This document shows positions 15,362-17,627 of a DNA stretch of 17,627 nucleotides, piece after piece (position 1 is the first letter of the stretch; the number at the start of each line of letters is the position of its first letter). The DNA is taken from contig CP070758.1 in NCBI GenBank assembly GCA_020348925.1, forward strand, positions 3,650,539 to 3,668,165, written 5' to 3'. A model generated the notes under the pieces. It was not told where the DNA came from. It did not search any database and saw nothing but the letters and a program-made list of their open reading frames with translations. Made by a program: the position numbers and the translations under genes. Origin of the DNA: Gemmatimonadota bacterium. GTDB taxonomy: Bacteria; JBHIER01; G020348925.

Positions 15362-15589
15362 GTTCCTTACATCGTCGTAAGGCTTATCATCGGCAGCGCC
15401 GTCGGTGAAGTGCTGGCTTTTATTCTTCCCCAGGGGAGTCTTGTCGAAATGTTCTTCACGCATCCCATTGTCCGGTCGGAAGTTGGTCCGGCCACACTCA
15501 ACCTCATCGTTGCCACGATCACTTTCGGATTTTCTCTGAAGGTGAACAGTATCATTATACTGGGTATTATTTTTTTGTTGTTTTATTGA
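15362..15589 (+). CDS. DUF4321-like small membrane protein lacking a standard start codon
   Basis: The frame gives about 75 residues: VPYIVVRLIIGSAVGEVLAF, then ILPQGSLVEMFFTHPIVRSE, VGPATLNLIVATITFGFSLK, VNSIIILGIIFLLFY, ending TGA at 15587-15589. It has two membrane helices and the pattern typical of DUF4321: a (L)IIG..VGE(V/L)L helix, and L.(L)....TFGFSLK.N..G(I/L)LG. No ATG, GTG or TTG lies in frame between the upstream stop (15347-15349) and the conserved part. An ATG at 15329 is in frame but is cut off by that stop after six codons. It may be a start lost by mutation, an error in the assembly, or real use of a rare start. It precedes tatA by 61 bases on the same strand. The function of DUF4321 is unknown; association with the Tat or Sec membrane machinery is only a guess from position. 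Confidence 0.7.
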   Translation, partial: VPYIVVRLIIGSAVGEVLAFILPQGSLVEMFFTHPIVRSEVGPATLNLIVATITFGFSLKVNSIIILGIIFLLFY

Positions 15590-15649
15590 GAAGATATCTT
15601 TTCTTTTATAGATGAAAAAAAGGTGTATTGAGTAAAGGAGGTGTACACA

Positions 15650-15874
15650 ATGTTTGGTGGCGCCATCGGACCAGGAGAGATATTGATAGTTTTGTTTGTG
15701 ATATTACTCCTCTTTGGAGCAAAACGATTGCCAGAACTCGCCCGGGGTATGGGCAAGGGAATACGGGAGTTCAAGAAAGCAACCAGTGGTATTGAAGAGG
15801 AGATGAAGCTGGAGGAGAAGACGAAGGAGAAGACGGAGGAGAAGACGAAGGAGAACGAAAAAAAGGCAGGCTAA
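15650..15874 (+). CDS. tatA: Sec-independent protein translocase TatA/TatE
   Basis: The product is 74 residues. The start ATG 15650-15652 is chosen over a GTG three codons upstream because AAAGGAGGTG ends just before the right spacing, and because MFGGAIGPGEILIVLFV is the normal TatA N-terminus. One membrane helix (about 10-23, EILIVLFVILLLFG) is followed by the FG..(R/K)LPEL hinge and the amphipathic helix ARGMGKGIREFKKA, all diagnostic of TatA/B-type proteins. The C-terminal 25 residues are a Lys/Glu repeat (EEKTKEKTEEKTKENEKK) encoded by a near-exact 15-18-base repeat. TatA forms the variable ring of the twin-arginine pore that exports folded proteins across the inner membrane. No tatC or tatB is in the window. 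It is one of the few rightward genes and follows the DUF4321-like frame. Confidence 0.95.
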   Translation: MFGGAIGPGEILIVLFVILLLFGAKRLPELARGMGKGIREFKKATSGIEEEMKLEEKTKEKTEEKTKENEKKAG

Positions 15875-15902
15875 CGAGATCGCCATGTGTGGACAGAGAT
15901 GT

Positions 15903-15945
15903 GCGGGTTGGATCGGACACTGTATCGCAGTGCTCTCCAACCCGC
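15903..15945 (+). terminator. Long compound hairpin after tatA
   Basis: GCGGGTTGGA (15903-15912) pairs perfectly with TCCAACCCGC (15936-15945) over ten bases. An inner CACTG/CAGTG stem (15918-15922 and 15928-15932) sits inside. It begins 29 bases after the tatA stop. The bases after it (TGTACTCTTCGACTTTTTGAC) hold a short T-run 15 bases on, so it may end tatA transcription, but it is not a textbook intrinsic terminator. Confidence 0.6.
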
Positions 15946-16128
15946 TGTACTCTTCGACTTTTTGACTTAAAAAGGTCCCTTTCACCTTCTCCTTCCCACA
16001 AAGCAGCCTGTCCCCTTTTCCTCTCCAAAATTAAATCTTCTTTAACAATCAAAAGCAAAATTGCAAAACCCTGGTCAAGATTAAGGCGATGGTTCACTTT
16101 TAATAAAAGGAGTTGAAATTTTTTTTCT

Positions 16129-16155
16129 CTCTCTCGGAAAGGGGCATAGAGAGAG
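16129..16155. repeat. CTCTCTC/GAGAGAG hairpin downstream of the PIN toxin gene
   Basis: CTCTCTC (16129-16135) pairs with GAGAGAG (16149-16155) across a 13-base loop GGAAAGGGGCATA. Eight T precede it on the plus strand (an A-run follows on the minus strand), so it is not in terminator orientation for the toxin gene that ends at 16188. It may be a divergent member of the palindromic repeats near 14493-14580. Confidence 0.4.
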
Positions 16156-16187
16156 CATTTAGAAACAAGATTTTTTCTTAAGGTTGA

Positions 16188-16697
16188 CTATATACTTGGC
16201 TTCCAAATATGAAGAACGGGAATTCTGTCGAAATCAGTGTCGTTCGTTGCAAGGTTCTTAATCCCGTTCCTATCCATCAGCGCTGCGGTAATCGAGTCGT
16301 TCACCATCAAACCATAATTCTCGCGCCAAGTTTGACTATCCAAGATTGTTTGATAGGAGATGGTGAAAATTTGAGTGCCAAAATCCAAGATTCTTTGAGG
16401 GATTGTTGAATATTGAGTGAGATTTTGTATGAACTCAGGATTCTTCTGTAATTTGTGCATCGCACCCTTTGGTTCTAATCCTGCTTTTTCTGTGGCCTCG
16501 TAAATCATCGCCCTATGTAACGTCTCCAAAACAACAGACGTGGAAGTGAATGCTTGAACTACACCACTTTCTACTTTTTGAAGAAATTCAGTACACCTAT
16601 CATCGATTGAATCGGCAGTCATACAAAAATGGTACACAAATATATTAGCGTCGATAAAAACAGTTTCCTCGGTTGGTATATTAACTAAAGGTTCCAT
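16188..16697 (-). CDS. PIN-domain (VapC-like) ribonuclease toxin
   Basis: The product is 169 residues, slightly longer than the usual 130-150 of VapC. The four acidic positions of PIN nucleases are visible: Asp16 in VFIDANIFVYHF, Glu58 in VVLETLHRA, Asp134 in LMVNDSITAA and Asp153/155/157 in LATNDTDFDRI. A metal-dependent RNase is therefore expected, with tRNA or rRNA as targets in studied relatives; the target here is unknown. The central part (about 75-120) holds the extra helices typical of archaeal-type PIN proteins. The ATG (16695-16697) lies inside the antitoxin gene, a 13-base overlap that keeps the toxin translated after the antitoxin. Catalytic residues look intact, so the toxin should be functional. 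Confidence 0.92.
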   Translation of the reverse strand: MEPLVNIPTEETVFIDANIFVYHFCMTADSIDDRCTEFLQKVESGVVQAFTSTSVVLETLHRAMIYEATEKAGLEPKGAMHKLQKNPEFIQNLTQYSTIPQRILDFGTQIFTISYQTILDSQTWRENYGLMVNDSITAALMDRNGIKNLATNDTDFDRIPVLHIWKPSI

Positions 16698-16888
16698 TCA
16701 TCAAACTCCTTGCTCTCGGCAACCTCTTTGATGAATTTGGGATTTCCCTTAACCATCCCTTTTGTTTCTAAAACCGTGCTTTTTTCATTCACGACTTTTA
16801 GATTTACTTTTTCGTGTTCCTTGAAGTCTACAGGTGTTAAAGGTTTTAATATGCCATCCTCATAGACTGCAATGAAACTGTCTCTCAT
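16685..16888 (-). CDS. DUF104/AF2212-like antitoxin of the PIN toxin
   Basis: The product is 67 residues. AVYEDGILKPLTPVDFKEHE, with a following VNLKVV strand, is the short beta-barrel signature of the DUF104 (AF2212-like) antitoxin family, which is paired with PIN toxins in archaea and many bacteria. Residues about 40-67 (GMVKGNPKFIKEVAESKEFDEWNL) form an acidic helix that would wrap the toxin. The ATG (16886-16888) follows GGAGGGAA. It overlaps the toxin by 13 bases. The gene is preceded by a palindrome (16907-16920) and inverted repeats, the expected place for an operator where the toxin-antitoxin complex represses its own promoter. DUF104 proteins lack an obvious DNA-binding domain, so how repression would work is unknown. 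Confidence 0.9.
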   Translation of the reverse strand: MRDSFIAVYEDGILKPLTPVDFKEHEKVNLKVVNEKSTVLETKGMVKGNPKFIKEVAESKEFDEWNL

Positions 16889-16906
16889 GAGTTCCCTCCT
16901 CTTCGA

Positions 16907-16920
16907 TCAGCTATAGCTGA
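16907..16920. promoter_or_regulatory. Perfect 14-base palindrome upstream of the antitoxin gene
   Basis: TCAGCTATAGCTGA is its own reverse complement. It ends 18 bases before the antitoxin start codon, next to the Shine-Dalgarno site GGAGGGAA. In toxin-antitoxin operons this is a usual place for the autoregulatory operator. It also contains a -10-like TATAGC. Confidence 0.55.
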
Positions 16921-16929
16921 ACAGAACAT

Positions 16930-16983
16930 GAAATTTACACATATGAATTTACCCATCGAGCATACAAAAATCAAGTAAATTTC
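16930..16983. promoter_or_regulatory. Inverted and direct GAAATTTAC repeats upstream of the antitoxin gene
   Basis: GAAATTTAC (16930-16938) is perfectly inverted at 16975-16983 (GTAAATTTC), and a near copy GAATTTAC sits between (16945-16952) in direct orientation. The array is AT-rich and lies 42-95 bases upstream of the antitoxin start, so it may be a second operator or part of the promoter. I see no clear -35/-10 pair. Confidence 0.4.
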
Positions 16984-17105
16984 ACTATACCCGAAGTCGT
17001 TATAAACAGGGTCACACCCCATTTAAAAGAACGAAAGCGGTTTATGATGCCTGTACTCCTTTTAGCACATTGACTCCCCGTCAGTCATCCGGACTTCGAT
17101 GGAAG

Positions 17106-17255
17106 CTAACCTCCTCCTGAACCAAATCCCCCTCCCAAATCATCCCATTCTTTCTCAAAGTCGATGAGCATCAATCCTTTAAAATCAATATTAAAATTTA
17201 CGGGTTGACCCTCTCCGACACTGTCCTTCGATATCTTTAATGAAAAATGGAACAT
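17106..17255 (-). CDS. Possible 49-residue small protein downstream of hsdR, Gly-rich tail
   Basis: The frame from ATG 17253-17255 to TAG 17106-17108 gives MFHFSLKISKDSVGEGQPVN, then FNIDFKGLMLIDFEKEWDDL and GGGFGSGGG. It has alternating hydrophobic residues suggestive of beta-strands, then an acidic helix and a glycine tail. It resembles no family I know. An in-frame TAA lies nine bases upstream, and only AAAAGG precedes the ATG, at short spacing, so initiation would be weak. A second frame at 17275 (MQFAIKGYVPFFIKDIEG) overlaps it, and the two could be one gene split by a frameshift. It lies 66 bases after hsdR on the same strand. Coding status is uncertain. Confidence 0.3.
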   Translation of the reverse strand: MFHFSLKISKDSVGEGQPVNFNIDFKGLMLIDFEKEWDDLGGGFGSGGG

Positions 17256-17278
17256 AACCTTTTATGGCAAATTGCATT

Positions 17279-17299
17279 GTAAAGAGTGTTCCTCTTTAC
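17279..17299 (-). terminator. Perfect hairpin after the hsdR stop
   Basis: GTAAAGAG (17279-17286) and CTCTTTAC (17292-17299) form an eight-base perfect stem with a five-base loop, starting 21 bases after the hsdR stop codon in the direction of transcription. There is no T-run after it, so it may stabilise or slow transcription rather than end it. Confidence 0.4.
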
Positions 17300-17320
17300 T
17301 TTTCTGATCTCTCCAATACA

Positions 17321-17627
17321 TCATGCCGCCTGCACATAAACACTCTTCCCCTCCCCGTAATAGGAATCATAGATATGCTGATAAACAGCATCACACTTCC
17401 GACTGTAAATGTCTGGTGTGAAGATACGGGGAAGTTCGTCGAGCATTAGCTCAATAGTTAACTTAACATCTGCTCTCGTTTGCTGATGTTTCCGCCAATC
17501 TAGAACCAATTTTTCATCTTTCAACTTTTCAAGTAACTCCTTTGCCACTTTCTTAACTTTAGATTTATCTTTCCGAGTCAAATCCATCTCGGGTTTGGTA
17601 AGAATATCAAATAAAGAAAGCTCTTCC
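17321..17627 (-). CDS. hsdR: Type I restriction enzyme R subunit, C-terminal end (5' part beyond the right edge)
   Basis: The frame is open from the window edge to TGA 17321-17323, giving the last 101 or so residues: EELSLFDILTKPEMDLTRKD, a Lys-rich helix (VKKVAKELLEKLKDEKLVLD), WRKHQQTRADVKLTIELML, LPRIFTPDIYSRKCDAVYQH and YDSYYGEGKSVYVQAA. This is the C-terminal region of HsdR (DUF3387-type), whose helices dock the motor subunit to the methylase complex. In the holoenzyme HsdR cuts unmethylated foreign DNA after ATP-driven translocation. The nuclease and helicase parts and hsdM/hsdS should lie to the right. The internal methionine 14 codons into the visible part is not a start. The gene is truncated by the window only. 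Confidence 0.88.
   Translation of the reverse strand, partial: EELSLFDILTKPEMDLTRKDKSKVKKVAKELLEKLKDEKLVLDWRKHQQTRADVKLTIELMLDELPRIFTPDIYSRKCDAVYQHIYDSYYGEGKSVYVQAA

Larger units (their letters stand above)
15875..16187. other. Gene-free stretch between tatA and the PIN toxin gene
   Basis: The two genes converge here. I see a strong hairpin just after tatA (15903-15945), then a CT-rich run near 15950-16030 and an AT-rich part with a CTCTCTC/GAGAGAG hairpin (16129-16155). AAAAGGAGTTG at 16105-16115 looks like a Shine-Dalgarno, but no frame of any length follows it. Confidence 0.6.

Noticed and set aside
15903-15945. tRNA or other stable RNA gene at the compound hairpin
   Set aside because: There is no cloverleaf, no anticodon or T-arm signature and no CCA end; a simple hairpin explains the pairing.
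15704-16097. Minus-strand ORFs of 93 and 108 residues over tatA
   Set aside because: They are shadows of the Lys/Glu codon repeat of tatA, giving runs of Ser/Pro or Leu/Arg.

Overview
The window looks like chromosome from a Gram-negative bacterium of the FCB (Fibrobacteres-Chlorobi-Bacteroidetes) assemblage or a related candidate phylum. The basis is two complete secreted proteins ending in a type IX secretion (T9SS) type A sorting domain (NYPNPFNP near its start, a terminal LLK), an outer-membrane-barrel-like protein, a TatA protein and strong AAGGAGG Shine-Dalgarno sites. I cannot name a species; the assignment to a broad group is an inference. Almost everything is transcribed leftward (minus strand). 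Only a DUF4321-like gene and tatA run rightward.

Layout from left to right. (1) 1-6580: three large exported proteins on the minus strand. The first is cut by the left edge and carries two SPNGGE Ig-like repeats. The second is a 14-repeat YCF48-type propeller protein. The third has five carboxypeptidase-regulatory-like beta domains. The second and third end in nearly identical T9SS tails. (2) 6813-10208: a minus-strand cell-envelope group. In transcription order it holds a barrel-like protein and a C-terminally anchored protein, each with a signal peptide followed by a zinc ribbon whose cysteines fall at the same residue numbers, then a YidD-domain protein with a signal peptide, overlapping by ATGA a TPR protein with a membrane tail. 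(3) 10209-10796: a long leader behind a near-consensus sigma70 promoter. It carries a 24-base element repeated exactly in the leader of the gene starting at 6580. (4) 10797-14389: two tandem, translationally coupled, paralogous sensor histidine kinases with different sensor halves and no response regulator in the window. (5) 14390-17627: an accessory stretch with palindromic repeats, a hicAB remnant (antitoxin intact, toxin interrupted by a stop), DUF4321-like-tatA, a PIN-toxin/DUF104-antitoxin pair with palindromic upstream DNA, a possible 49-residue ORF, and the 3' end of a type I restriction gene (hsdR) cut by the right edge.

How they may work together: regions 1 and 2 build and decorate the envelope, region 4 senses external signals, and region 5 is a typical patch of toxin-antitoxin and restriction genes. 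Functions are family-level readings by eye with no database search. The least explained items are the shared leader element, the paired exported zinc-ribbon proteins, the kinase pair, and the DUF4321-like frame whose well-placed Shine-Dalgarno faces GTT instead of a start codon.
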